64,000 nucleotides of DNA, taken from NCBI GenBank assembly GCA_036362985.1, contig JAYGXS010000003.1, positions 1,005,510 through 1,069,509 of the forward strand, read 5' to 3'. Source of the DNA: Ligula intestinalis (taxonomy: Eukaryota; Platyhelminthes; Cestoda; Diphyllobothriidea; Diphyllobothriidae). Made by a program: the position numbers and the translations under genes. Shown here piece by piece: positions 52,821-64,000 of the stretch (position 1 is the stretch's first letter; the number at the start of each line of letters is the position of its first letter). The notes beneath the pieces were generated by a model, which was not told the DNA's origin, did no database searches, and saw only the letters and a list, made by a program, of their open reading frames with translations.

Positions 52821-53520
52821 TTTTGTGTGCCTCCTGTCCCTCTGGAACGCAGACCTTTCCATTAACCATCCCCCAATCAAAGGAAAAAACGTGGACGTAC
52901 TGAGTATAAGCTGCTGCCATTGCGTTGGCTACCATACATCATCAGACGTCCTACACCTAGTTGTACTCTACTAATATGCCTTAAATTCTTAAGGAGTTTC
53001 TTCTCTTACACTCTTTTTGAGAATGGATGCCACTGAATTGTGCCTCCATTTTCACTATCGGCGTTTTTTAACTGCCTATATTTTTTTAATTTTAAAGTGC
53101 ACCATTATCTGCAAAACATCGCTTCATATTGCCCTGGAAGGACAACTTCTGCTGACATGATTACAAATTTTTACGTAAACGTCAAATTCGTCTTTGAATG
53201 TTTTCTTATGAAATTAATTTTGCATCGATATTGCCTTTCTGGCGCTAGCAAATATTAATTCCAAATTCCAAAGCAATGTACTAGGAATTATAACATAGAA
53301 TGCTGATTCCCCAATGTGGGCAGAACGCGAAGGGAAAAGGTGACACGAGATCAGTGGGTCAGATTTATATCATTAAAAAGGTGGAGAGAAGAAACGGTCC
53401 AGTCCAATTTTCCACGTAGCCCCGCTAAGACTGTTTCGCATCGTTTTGGAAGGCATTGGTCAGCAGCCCTTGTTGGATCGGGAGTCCCGCTGAAATCCAA
53501 AATGGTTGTAGTTTGAGAAA
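52821..53520. other. Intergenic, nothing recognised
   Basis: A 66-codon open frame at 53316-53516 has no recognised match. No feature is supported. Confidence 0.35.
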
Positions 53521-53800
53521 GAAGAAGAAGAAGAAGAAAGCCGAGACCTCAATCAGCTTGAGCCAAAGGTCCAGGGAGTGAGTTGAGTATCCGGCCGGAA
53601 GCTATAGGTGGAGAGATGCTGACTGTCATGCGGCGAGATGCCGAAATTGGGAGAGCAGTCGGGTGTGGATGGGTCTAGTCGGTGTTAGTACTGGCGAAGG
53701 ACCATTGAGTAGTATCTGCGTAATTGAGCCAAAAAATGACGACTGATATCCGGGAATTGTTTTCCTGAGGCCGCAACTGGTGATGGATAGCCGCCTCCGG
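53521..53800 (-). repeat. Dispersed SINE-like repeat with GAA/CTT tail, copy 2
   Basis: The reverse complement matches 38218-38495. Its 3' end on the minus strand is a (CTT)n run (53520-53541 as GAA repeats), a simple-repeat tail typical of retroposed elements. Confidence 0.6.
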
Positions 53801-54244
53801 GGGGTGTTAACTCGTTTTCTTCCTCGACAAAGTCTCCCTGGTGAAGACGCTGGAAGCCTGTCTTTTTGGCAGAACCATGAACGGGTAGAACCAAGAGAGA
53901 AGAGATGGCAGTTTCCTTGTGGAAATCTCGAAAAGATGGCGAAACTTGTGGTTCGGTTCAGGGATGGCAGACGTGGTGATTAGGATAGTTGGTTTGCGAA
54001 AGTGGGTCACGACGTAAGGACGCGTGTCATCACGGTCTTAAAACGGGGAAGGCAGCGTTGAGCTGTATATTTCATTTTTAAGGGTAACAGGCAAAAATGC
54101 CCTTGAGGACCCTATTAATGTAACGCAAACAGGTTATTCTTACAGTTAATGTGCAGTCGGGGGGAGCACATATGATATCACAACAGAATTTCGAGTGAAT
54201 TTTCACGGAAAAGAATGATAACGGTCTAAAGCCAGAAAAATTGT
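53801..54244. other. Intergenic, between SINE-like repeat and LINE A
   Basis: The part near 54.2 kb is presumably the 3' untranslated end of LINE A (minus strand). No terminal repeat is resolved. Confidence 0.35.
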
Positions 54245-56395
54245 TCACAGTGCTGGCAGTAGGATATCGTGTTGTAAAAGTCGCTTTTTTTCAAATAAAA
54301 TCACATCAAGTCTTCTTTTAAATTCCGCAAATGTGTCAGCGGAAACCGTCTCGCTTGGTAGCAAGTTCCAAGGCCGGACCACGCGTTGACTGAAGAAATA
54401 TTTTCGGAGGTCAAATCGGGTGCGTTCATTTGTGACCTTGTAAGGATGGCCACGCAGGTGAGTAGTGGTGGCTAATTGGAAGAAATCCTCCAATTTTAGG
54501 GAGGAAATGTGGCCCCGGATTATCCGGAATGTCCAGAGCAGGCTGCACTTAACGTTCCTATAAGACAAAGGAAAAAGGTCAAGTTTTATCAATCTATCCT
54601 GATATGGTAAGTCCCTGAGACCGTTGACCATCTTTGTCCCCCTGCGTTGCACTTGTTTAAGAAGCGCCACATCTTTCTTAAACCACGGTGTCCAAACTGG
54701 CATTCTGTATTCCAGATGTGGTCTCACGAAGGTGCCAAATATTTTTCCGAAGAGTTCAGGTGGAAAGATTTTGAACGCTCGTCTGATCCAGTGCAGGGTA
54801 CTAGTTGCCTTCTGGACGGACGTTTTACAGTGCTCTGTTTGCATCAAGTTCGCGGTTGTCCATATACCCAGATCTTTGTGTGTCTCAACCTCGTTTAATG
54901 CGGTACCATTGATAAAATAACTGTGTTTCGGTGGCACTTTTCGCCCCGGGCTTATGTGTAGAACAAGACACTTGGATACATTTAAGTTAAGAAGCCACAT
55001 GGACGACCAGATAACCAGTTTATCGATGTTCGACTGTAGTTTCTTTGCGTCGTCGGCGCACCTAATTTCAGCCCATATTTTTATGTCATCCGCAAACATG
55101 ACAGCTGCGCAATCAAGCTCATTGAGACAGTCGTTTACATAAATCAGGAATTGCAGCGGACCCAAAACTGAGCCTTGTGGTACACCACTCTCGACCATTG
55201 TCCATTCTGAGGTTGAGTTTCCGACGACGACCCTCTGTTCTCAGAGGGACAAGAAACTACTGATCCATTTATACATTTTTCCTTGGATTTCCACGTCCCA
55301 AATCTTCTGCAGAAGAAGCCTGTCTGTTACACTATCGAAGGCCTTTTTGAAGTTGAAGAATATAACATCAATTGGATAGCCTTTATCAGCGGCCTTTGTC
55401 CACTTCTCCTGTGAGTAAAGAGCACTTGTGAGGCAAGAGCGTCCTGGGCAAAAGCCGTGCTGTCCATCACATAGTATTTTGTTACTTTCGAGGAAAAACA
55501 TTAAATGCTTTTTAATAATGCGCTCCATTACTTTGCACGCGATGCAAATTAGACTGATAGGACGGTAATTTGCGCAATCAAGTCGCGAACCTCCCTTATA
55601 GATTGGGGTGACGGTTGCCCACTTCCATTCTTCTGGGAGTTCGCCTTTGTCCAAAGATTTCTGAAAGATGGCAGCCAGGGGTTTGCATAGTTCGTTAGTT
55701 AATTCTCTTAGTGCTAGTGCAGGAATTTTGTCCGGCCCAGGTGATTTGGCAGGCTTAAGTTGGAGTAATTCGGCCTTGACAGTGTTGTGTGAAAACTCTA
55801 TTTTGGGCAATAAGGAGGAGGGTAAGGGTGCAGTTATCGGTCGATGAGCGGACGGACTGTCAGCAAAAGTTGTAGGTTCTCGGGTTGTAGACGGATTCAA
55901 AGAAATCGGAGAGGAGGGAGGCTTTCATCTGGTCTTCGGTCACCAGTTGTCCATCGGCTACTTTAAGGGCAGGGATCAGTTCCTGAGATCTCTTCGTGCT
56001 TCGTATGTAACCGTACAAGATCTTGGGGTGTTCCAGCGACTTATGTAATATGTTCCGCTCGTATTTCTTGCACAGTTTAGTAGCTTCTCTTTTACAAATG
56101 TTACGTTGTTGCTTATACTCCCGTAAGTGTTTACCGGAGCCGGTTAATCTGTAGCGTCTCCAGAAGTGGTTTCTTTTTTGAAAGCGGCCTGCAAGTTTGA
56201 GTTCATCCACTTCGGGCGATTCGTACTTGTCTTTCTTCTGAAGGGACAGTTGAGACAGAGAGTCCTTTTCAACGTCGAGCTAAAGGTCATCCGCTGTTCA
56301 TTTGCCCCACCTTGGGGATCTGTTTCCCATGCTACCTCTGACATTTCTCTTCTCATAAGTGGGAAGTCGCCCTTCCAAATGTTACTTTCCCACGT
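54245..56395 (-). mobile_element. CR1 LINE A, RT half (interrupted element)
   Basis: Minus-strand pieces in order: WESNIWKGDFPLMRREMSEV, the linker (PKWMNSNLQAAF), KSPGPDKIPALALRELTNEL, TPIYKGGSRLDCANYRPISL, GFCPGRSC, FFNFKKAFDSV, GVPQGSVLGPLQFLIYVNDC, MFADDIKIWAEI, VETHKDLGIW, then a C-terminal region ending LFEKKRLLQHDILLPAL. Lesions: an in-frame TGA at 55243-55241 just before the QRVVVGNS segment, and frameshifts near 55.88 and 56.18 kb. The matching 5' half is 58985-61110; LINE B sits between them. Confidence 0.85.
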
Positions 56396-58984
56396 AATAA
56401 TAATAATAAGTTGTATATTTCAGGCCCAGTGGGCCTCATCAATAAACCAAAAATTCGATAACACGAAGTACTAGAAATAATTGGTTTCATAAAGTATCCG
56501 TAGTCTATAGCTATAAGACGAGTATAACTGTTTAGAAGCGAATTTGTTAGATTCGACAAAAATGAATATAGCAGTGTTATGCGGAAGGTGAAATTCAAGG
56601 GCACACACAGATGAGCCACATCGTTATCTAGAATTCTGCCATATGTATTCTGGTGCCCACTGCCACTGTTAGTAAGGGGGAAGGGCTTGGAAGCAAACTC
56701 AGTCGAAGCTGAGTGTGGGGCAGAACAATAGGTATTAACGAAACATTACTGGTATAGACGGGTTCCCGGCACTACACTCGGGTTCCCAAACCGATGCGGC
56801 ATAATGGAACATAGGGAACCCACCAGTTTATGATCGTGATGGGCACCGCTGTATGATATCCAAAAGTCTGTCAAATCTACAAGACCATCGTTGTGGATGT
56901 CTGAGATGTGACCAAATATAAGGCCCTGATGATGGTTGATGACCAGCGAAACGAGAGCCGTCAAGACTGCGTCCTGATTCCGGGGGACACGAGTCAGAGG
57001 AAGGTAGTTTCAAGAAGGGATCCTAAATTCCCGATGGTCCTTTCTCCAAATTGTGGAGAAAGCTGCCCGGAAAAGATGAGGAAAACAAAAGGTTAATAGA
57101 TTCAGCGTTAAGATAAATGTGCAGTCTTCGCTTGAATGCACATAGACTAGTCAACGTCCGAATATCAATCGGCAAATTATTCCAAAGATAGCTATACCTA
57201 GAAGCAAAAAATAGAGATCACTTAGAAGTGGAAGAAGCAGGAGGAGGTATAATCAACGTTGAATTTCTTAGGTTGTAAGGGCGAGTAACGGGAGTAAGGG
57301 CAGAAATCTTGGGGAGATTCGAACTATTATTAAGGCGAAACAGGAGACAAAACCCTGCTTCCAGTCTCCTGACCCAAAGAAATTTCAGTTTTGTTATCTC
57401 ACATCTATCTGAGTATGAAGTATCGGAAAATGCCGGATAGAGGACCTTTATAGTGAATCTTATTTGGACACTATCAATTTTTGAATGGCTAGATTCATTC
57501 ATTAGACCGAAGAATGGACAACAGTATTCGAGAATAGGAAGCACATACATACGATAAAGTCTTAGCTTCATTTCGAGAAGGTAGAAATTATAAGAGATGA
57601 AGCCGCGTATCTGAGCAGCTTTTGCTGTAATTCTATCAGCGTGAGGTGAAAGATCTAATTTATTGGTGTAGCTTAATCCTAAGTCCTTAATCTTAGAACA
57701 TTCAGTCATGGGGCAACCTTGAAAAATGATAGGCTGTGGCAACCTTTCAGGTCCAAAACACATGAACTGGCACTTCGAAGGCGAGAACTCCATCTGCCAA
57801 GTGGAGCTCCACGCAGATAGAGCGTCCAAATCCGAATGAATGCGTTCTAAGCATTCCTCAGCCGTAGAATTAGAAAAGGAGTATACACATTTCAAGTCGT
57901 CCGCGTATATATACGATTGAGAGTGTTTAACTATTGTTGAAATATCATTTATATAAAGCAGGAACAACAGGGGGCCTAGAACGGTACCTTGAAGGACACC
58001 GCTTATAATAGCGGTAGGGGTAGAGTATGAGGACCCCACTAAGACCTGTTGTTTCCGATTAGAAAGATATGATCTAATAAAGTCAATGAGAGGACTACAA
58101 AATCATATAGCCTCTAGTTTGGCTCGTAGTCTCCTATGAGATACTTTATCAAATGCCTTACTAAGATCAAAATAGATGACCACCACAGATAAATGATCGT
58201 TACGAAGAGAAGTGAGGAGATTAAGAAAAGACGTATGGCATGTTTCACAAGATCGGTCCGGTAAAAAACCATGCTGAGATATATTTAATATTTGATTGCT
58301 TATGCAAAAATCTGTAATTTTATTGGCGATTAATTTTTCAAACAGTTTAGCTAAGGAAGGTGTTTTATGAACACCGCGATAATTTTTAATGTCAGATCTG
58401 GAACCAGATTTAAAAACTGGAATTACAATAGAAGTTTTCCAAGAATCAGGAAAAAAACCGTTTTCGAGAAATATTGTAAATACTTTGCTCAGTAAAGGAG
58501 AAAAATCTCTTAGTTGCTTAATAAATGAGTTTGGAATGTTATCCGTCCCGACTGAATGTGAATTGTTGAGACGAGCTATTTCTTTATGAATACTTGTAGG
58601 TGAAAAATCCATTGAAGTGAGATTTGCATCACACATCAGAGGTATTTCGGGTGTTGGACTAGTCTCAATTGTAAAGAGCTTGGCGAAGAAATAATTTAAC
58701 ATTTCTGCTTTGGCCAAATTCTCTGTAACAAAATGATTACTACTATCGTGTAAAGGCGGAATTAATTTCTGAAGCTTAGCGGATGACCGAAAACGGAAGA
58801 CTTGAGCAACGGATTTGGAAGAGTTAGCATCATTTAGTGCCAGGGACTCTCTACGCCTATCTCGTGCAAGCCTTATTTTTAGCGCTGATTCAAATATTTG
58901 TGCTATCCTTAAGTGCACCGACAAAGAGCTATTAGACGGATCCTTAAGTTGCTTCCGTAATTTTTTAAGTCGAAGGAGTAGGGT
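56392..58984 (-). mobile_element. LINE B (CR1/jockey-like), nested in LINE A
   Basis: Minus-strand RT: SHSVGTDNIPNSFIKQLRDF, WKTSIVIPVFKSGSRSDIKN, GFLPDRSCETC, IYFDLSKAFDKVSHRRL, GVLQGTVLGPLLFLLYINDI, SYIYADDLKCVYSF, KIKDLGLSYT, SDRCEITKLKFLWVRRLE, then RYSYLWNNLPIDIRTLTS. Two in-frame TGA codons (58105-58103 and 57220-57218). It ends in a (TTA)n tail at about 56396-56410, a usual CR1-type 3' signature. It is truncated at the 5' end in the endonuclease-RT linker. It differs from LINE A and resembles the element at 63.5-64 kb. Confidence 0.85.
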
Positions 58985-61110
58985 TTGGAGAACAGCGAAT
59001 ACTCGAAATACAGCATAATATGGTCGCTTGACCCTAATGGTGGTCGATCCTGCAGGTCAATCACAGTTTCCTCCTCTCGTGTAAAGATAAGGTCGAGACA
59101 GTTCGACTGTTGTCCTTCCCTAGCCCGCGTTCCAAACGCGACGGTTTGGCAGAGCAGTTTGGCTGTGGCCCATTGTAGTAATTTTTGATTGAAGTTGTCT
59201 TGAAGACCCTGTGCAGTCCATGTCTGCCAATCAACACCAGGAGCGTTAAATTCCCCAACGATTAGGATGTCTTTTTTCTCACTAACCCTATACAATTCTG
59301 CTATGAGGATAGTGTCTTGGTCATGAGAATGGTTTGGCGGGCGGTATGTCACCGAAAGCGTCAGTGGCCTGGCGTACTTAGCAGATATAGTAATATTTAG
59401 CATTTCCACATCTCGTGCTGGGACCGGTACTTCAGCCGTGGCTGTCAGCTTGCAAGTGACATAGACTATAAGCCCTCTTCCCCTAGTTTTTCTGTCTTTC
59501 CTGAAAAGCTGATATCCTCTAAGTGATAATTCAGAATCAGCGATATATTTGAAAGCCAGGTTTCAGTTAAAGCCATGATGTCTGGTTTCACCTCCTCGAC
59601 CAAGTTTTTTAGTTCGTCTAGCTTGTTAAACAAGCTTTGTACATTTGCGGTTAGAATCTTTAGTGACAGTTTATTCCGTGAGGCCCAACCCTCATCGTGA
59701 CAGGTTTTGGCCAGAGGAAGGGCTCCTTGACTTGTATTATTTGCCCATCTTTTATTTTCAGGCCCTTTGCCCCGCTTTCGGTCCTCTCTCTCAATTCTAT
59801 CCTTAGTTGCCTCATTTTCATCCGCTCCCTTTGCTCGTATTCTGGCTGAAAAAAAACACTTGCTTGTGCGAATTTCGTAAGGCCATTTTTCCTTTTAGCA
59901 GTTTTGATGCCGAGCCTTCGTTATCAAATGTAACTTTGAGAGGCCTTGGGTTTGTTTGTAGGTCGCGGCCAAGGTCTGCTTTACCCAGACGGAAGGCTTT
60001 ATTGATGGTATAGGTTTCCCCATTCTTTAGGACAGCGCTGACGTATTCGTGTGTTCGAGCATAGTCGTGTGCAACTCGTTCCGTTGTACTGTCAAACGTG
60101 GACTCAGGAGCACCTTGTATGATAATGTTTTTTTTCCGATTTATAGACGACTTCTGTGTTACCTTACCTGTAGTTCTGTTTGACTCGTCTTGAACAACTT
60201 TGCAGTTTTGTCAATCAAGGGAAACCCGTGATATATTTCCAGTCTTACTGCTATCGGAAGACCCCGAGATGTTGTTAGGAATAGTTTTTGACATTGCGTT
60301 TCCACTACCATCACCAGAGGTAGGCCTCTTTTGGAGTCTGGGATGTCACCGATCAGGTCTGGCTTCCTGCTGCCCCCTTCTACATTTGTGGTTTCCTTCT
60401 GTGATTTGTATGCAGCCTTAGCATACCCACTAGGAATGGTTGATATGCTGGGTACATTTTGCACTTTCGGTCCGGAAAATTAGCCTATAATTAGCGGGGT
60501 TTTTGATTCGGAAAGTTCCTCATGTGCTGAGATTGGGTGCAGAGTATTAGTCCCGCAGACCGTTAGAGATGTTTCTGTAGAATCTTATCACGGTGCTCCT
60601 CGTCGAGGACAACTTGACCATTTATATTACTTGCCTGATCATTTTTGTGCGTAGACGCTTCGGCGAGAGATGCTGCTGCGTTAGGTCTTTTCCCTTAAGT
60701 TCATGCATCGCCAGTGTTTCCTCGTGAGGGAGAAATCGATAAAATTTCTTCAGCTCTTCCAGCTCCACTCTAAGACTATTAACCACTTCCTCAAGTTTCG
60801 TAAATTTCTTAAGAAGGGTAAAATATGATAGGCAGGCTTCACCTTTATGAGTTGCCTCCCTTCAACATTTAAGACTTTTAGTTCGATTGGCAGGAGGACC
60901 CTTCAATAAGCTTCGTGACCGATATTTTGTATTTGATTGCTGAATTTGATCCTTACGGCTATACGCTTCTATAGCTCCATCGGTTAGCCATTCGACTTCC
61001 ACCCGAGGTATCCCCGGTTCGATTGCCAGCCCCGCTGACAGTTTTGTAGAATTATCGAGAGCAATAGTTTCTACGTCCATTTTAGTTGTAAACGAAACGA
61101 TTAAATTCAA
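58985..61110 (-). mobile_element. CR1 LINE A, ORF1-like and endonuclease half
   Basis: Minus-strand pieces: MDVETIALDNSTKLSAG near 61.08 kb, a coiled-coil stretch (LEEVVNSLRVELEELKKF, about 60.75 kb), a segment with TINKAFRLGKADLGRDLQTN and PLKVTFDNE plus VFFQPEYEQRERMKMRQLRI (59.8-60.0 kb, as in CR1 N-terminal regions), then AP-endonuclease motifs LTANVQSLFNKLDELKNLVE, TETW, VTYRPPN, ILIVGEFNAPGVDW, QQSNCLDLIFT and GSSDHIMLYFEYS. The frame is broken several times. It stops at the LINE B insertion. Confidence 0.8.
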
Positions 61111-61755
61111 AATTTTAAATTTGCCTTTGTGACTGTGACGTAGTGTGTTGACTGATATTCAAAATAAGGAAAATCTTCAAACGGTGTGCAGAGTATTGCA
61201 AATATTTGAAGCACACTGAGTAGACAATACACCTAATTGCTTAGAAGCACTTTCAAATATGCATAAACAATATGCAGGATATTCAGGAACGACTCAGCCG
61301 TTTGTAGATCTTCGAGGTCCTGAATAACTGCTAATCTTCGAGAAAGCTTGAGATCCGTTATTTCAAGGTCGTCAAGGCGCGCAACATATCTTTCAAAGCT
61401 GAGTAACATAGATATTTTTATCAGATTTCCTCGTTACTTGCTGAATTTACTAGCTTAATTGTTGTTATTTATTTGTATATCTAACCCTTTAGCAACTGCA
61501 CATACCGGTAGTTGTCTTTTTTTAACGATAGGTCAAAATATACATTTCATACTGTTTCACCGACATAGCCTCATTCTAGTTCCGGTAGATTCACGTAAAA
61601 AGCAACTAATCTATTGCGTAAATACTGAATAAGATCTAAAAATTTGTTACTTTATCAATTTCCAGCAAGAATTAGTTTGTATTACTCGATATAATATACA
61701 AGATATTTGTCACCCTGCGTAGCCTCTTCGGTAATTCAAATTTTCTGTCGCAATT
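61111..61755. other. Junction between head-to-head LINEs
   Basis: This separates the 5' end of LINE A (minus) from the + strand LINE ORF1. No gene is recognised. It probably consists of LINE 5' untranslated regions. Confidence 0.4.
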
Positions 61756-61881
61756 GTGTGCATAACTTTGCTTAGAACATATCCTATCACTCACTTTCTA
61801 TTCAATAGTATACCCAAGCCACAACTAAGACGTAAATTAACCCAGAATACCAATTCTCCTAACGATAAAACCATCTTAAGC

Positions 61882-63009
61882 ATGAAGAAACTTGATCTTG
61901 ATGATTTAGACAGCTTAAGTAAGCTTTATAACCAATATGCTTGCCTGTTTACGGTCCTTGGTGCCATCTTTGATGGAAAGGTATCCACGCTCACTTCTCA
62001 GCAATGTGAGAAACTACAGCCTTTCGTCAATATGGTGTCTACTGAGACCCGTGATCGGCAAAAAAGGAATTTTAATTTTCTTTTGAAAAATGCTTTAAAA
62101 GATAAACAACCAATAGATGTTGCTGTTCAGTTTCTTTACTCTTGTGGCTTTAATTTTAAAGTTGCAGAAGCTAAAAGACTCTCATCCCGAAGTATAAACC
62201 CGCCGATTCTCGTAAAACTTTTTTCGGCGATAGAAGTAGACCTTATATTCTCTCAACATGAACGGTCAGCCAACTATTTAAAGGAAAATAAACTTTACGT
62301 ATGCAGGGATAAAACGCCAACGGAGCGTCGGGTTTTATCTAAAGTAGCAAATGAGAACACTGGCTCCGGTTCCACAAAACTAAAAGTTGTCTCTGAGGCC
62401 AGCCCTCCTGCTCAGGTAAGCCCACATCCCTCTGGGTCAATGTCAGTTTCCCCTGATACTTCTCCCATTCACCTTACTCGTGATTCGAGTGAGATTGTAG
62501 CCTCGTCAAGTCGTTCTCCTTTTTAGCCAACCACGTCTGTGATAGCTTTAAATTCCGATAAACCTATGAAAGCCCCTAGTAAATCTACGTCAGTTTTCAA
62601 ATTCGGCAATATGATTACCGATAATAACTCAGTATCTAACAAAGACCCAACTGCTCAAGCTAGCGCTTTTCCTATCCCCAAACCTCATCAACATCCCCAA
62701 ATAATTCAGCCAGATTATAAAATTAACCGTTTTTTAAAACCAGTCATGCAATTTTGGAAGGCCAATATTCCGTCAAATTTTGATATAATGCCTCAAAATC
62801 CTATATTTATGCCCACTCCTGGTTTTCCCATGCCACACTTCAGCCGCCCTTTCTATGGAGCCCCCTCTAATATGCCTTTCTACAATATGCACAGTTCATT
62901 TGATAATAATTACTTGACAAACTGTAGACCAGGGCCAATTTGCTTTCCGCCTTTTGTTTCTCCCATGCCGTTTCCCTTTCCGCCACCAAGTTTTTTTTAT
63001 AAATACTGA
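61882..63009 (+). mobile_element. LINE ORF1 protein (RRM-like), one in-frame stop
   Basis: One frame from ATG 61882 (open upstream to 61756) to TGA 63007-63009, interrupted only by TAG 62524-62526. The N-terminal helical part (KKLDLDDLDSLSKLYNQY) is followed by an RRM-like block (VAVQFLYSCGFNFKVAEAKR...ILVKLFSAIEVDLIF...NKLYVCRDKTPTERR) of the kind found in ORF1 proteins of CR1/jockey-type LINEs. A Ser-rich middle and a Pro/Phe-rich C terminus (FPPFVSPMPFPFPPPSFF) follow. Directly after the stop, LNLKDTLSIVSLNVR looks like the start of the ORF2 endonuclease. ORF1 binding of the LINE RNA is inferred from the family. Confidence 0.65.
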
Positions 63010-63065
63010 CGAGCGTAACCTGAATCTGAAGGATACGCTCAGTATAGTCTCACTCAATGTGAGAA

Positions 63066-64000
63066 AATAATAATATGTTTATTATGCCAGTTTACAGGCA
63101 ATTGTAAAGAGTTGGTAATGCACCTCTTGGGCGCCTTCCGACACCTCGAAGACCGGAAAAAACCTAAAACAAACTCCTTATGTTGCAGCCAGTATTGGTT
63201 TTGTTTCAGGTTTTTTATTTCGTCAATACTGGGCGAGATTAGGAGTTTGTTTCAAGTGAAAAAAACCTTCCTTCAAAGGTATGATACAAACGGAATAAAT
63301 GTACAGTTGTAAGCTGAGTTGACTCATCAGCAGGAGAACTGTTTCATATCGTTTAAAAACATTAGTTCCAGACGGAGAGGGTTGGCACAAGAACACAGTG
63401 TTCTCAGTCTTTCTTCAATGGTTGTCGGCAAAAGTTGCGAGCTATCGGCTGAAGGGTTAGCAGACTGCGGGTTGCTGCTTCAGCCGCATTATCTTCAGCA
63501 GTGAAGCCTGGCGGGGTTCAAAGTCCACGAACGCCATCAGAGTGAAAGAGAGATTCCACCGAGTCAGCACCCAAAATTTGTGAAGGTTGTCCTGAATGTA
63601 GAAAACTAGTTACAGCTCTCTTAAACATAGGGTAGTTTTGCTGGGTTTTAATACTTTTGGGCAGCTTACTCCAGATTGATATGGCATTAACTGAAAAGAA
63701 TTGCCGGTACTTAACTGTGCGTGCCATAGGAAGAAATAAAAATACGTCTCGATGACTGGCGCGTCGAGAGTGCACAAGCTGCCTTATTGTACTAAGAGGA
63801 TTAAAGGTTTGACCATTCAAAAGTTTAAACAGTAAAAATAGACCCTTCTGCAATCGACGAAGCCATAGGGGATCCAGCTTTATAAGTTCGCACCTTTGTT
63901 GGTAGGTTAAGTTACGGTGTTCTGTAGTGAAAACTCTTCTAGTGAAGAAGTGCTGCACCGATTCTATTTTCTTCCGTTCACTAGTGCGCAGAAGACTGAA
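63066..64000 (-). mobile_element. LINE 3' end, inserted into the + strand LINE, runs off the window
   Basis: A minus-strand frame from 64000 to 63518 encodes the RT C-terminal region (FSLLRTSERKKIESVQHFFT, YQQRCELIKLDPLWLRRLQK, VNAISIWSKLPKSI), like the end of LINE B. The 3' untranslated region follows to a short TTATTATT tail at about 63066-63075. The tail abuts the start of the + strand ORF2, so this copy interrupts it. Confidence 0.75.
63167..63252 (-). other. Hairpin in LINE 3' untranslated region
   Basis: A perfect 12-bp outer stem (63167-63178 with 63241-63252) and a perfect 8-bp inner stem (63190-63197 with 63224-63231). It could be the RNA structure recognised by the LINE RT. Function is inference. 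Confidence 0.55.

Noticed and set aside
1..64000. CRISPR arrays, operons, bacterial-type promoters or terminators
   Set aside because: None seen; gene structure is clearly eukaryotic.

Overview
The window looks like nuclear DNA from an invertebrate animal, most likely a parasitic flatworm (tapeworm or fluke). It is AT-rich, has no operons or ribosome binding sites, and holds two multi-exon genes with large introns packed with retroelements. The RTE copies have the C-terminal motif family (FVSNET followed by DNIARI) that I associate with cestode and trematode RTE elements. Penelope-like and CR1-like elements are also abundant. The flatworm assignment is inference from repeat content, not proof. 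Two runs of exactly 400 N (18719-19118 and 34614-35013) are assembly gaps.

Gene 1 (+ strand, about 1.8-19.9 kb) is a multi-EF-hand protein resembling EFCAB6/DJBP. I could chain ten exons with matching splice phases (1774-19917). The 5' end is missing. Its introns hold Penelope (PLE) fragments, tRNA-derived SINE-like pieces, a 400-bp MITE, a nearly intact Penelope element and a gap-containing inverted-repeat transposon.

Gene 2 (- strand, 46.9-23.1 kb) is a complete palmitoyl-protein thioesterase 1 (PPT1). Seven exons with perfect phase continuity give 303 residues, including the signal peptide, the GFSQGG nucleophile, the catalytic Asp region and the GDH catalytic His. It is tail-to-tail with gene 1. 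The 3.2 kb between the two genes holds a broken RTE retrotransposon. PPT1 introns 3 (13 kb) and 6 (6 kb) each carry one copy of the same TA-flanked DNA transposon-like element in opposite orientations, so the pair brackets exons 4-6.

The right part (47-64 kb) has no recognisable host gene. It holds LINE-type retroelements (a degenerate + copy at 47.1-49.1 kb; a - strand CR1 at 54.2-61.1 kb with a second - strand LINE nested between its endonuclease and RT; a + strand LINE ORF1 at 61.8-63.0 kb interrupted by a - strand LINE running off the end). It also holds a mariner remnant, a G-rich inverted-repeat element, and a cluster of perfect palindromes at 51.08-51.17 kb.

I found no convincing new multi-gene system. 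The best candidates for something undescribed are a family of transposable elements sharing a terminal signature CAGTAG-N12-ATGCAA with TA target sites, and the palindrome cluster.
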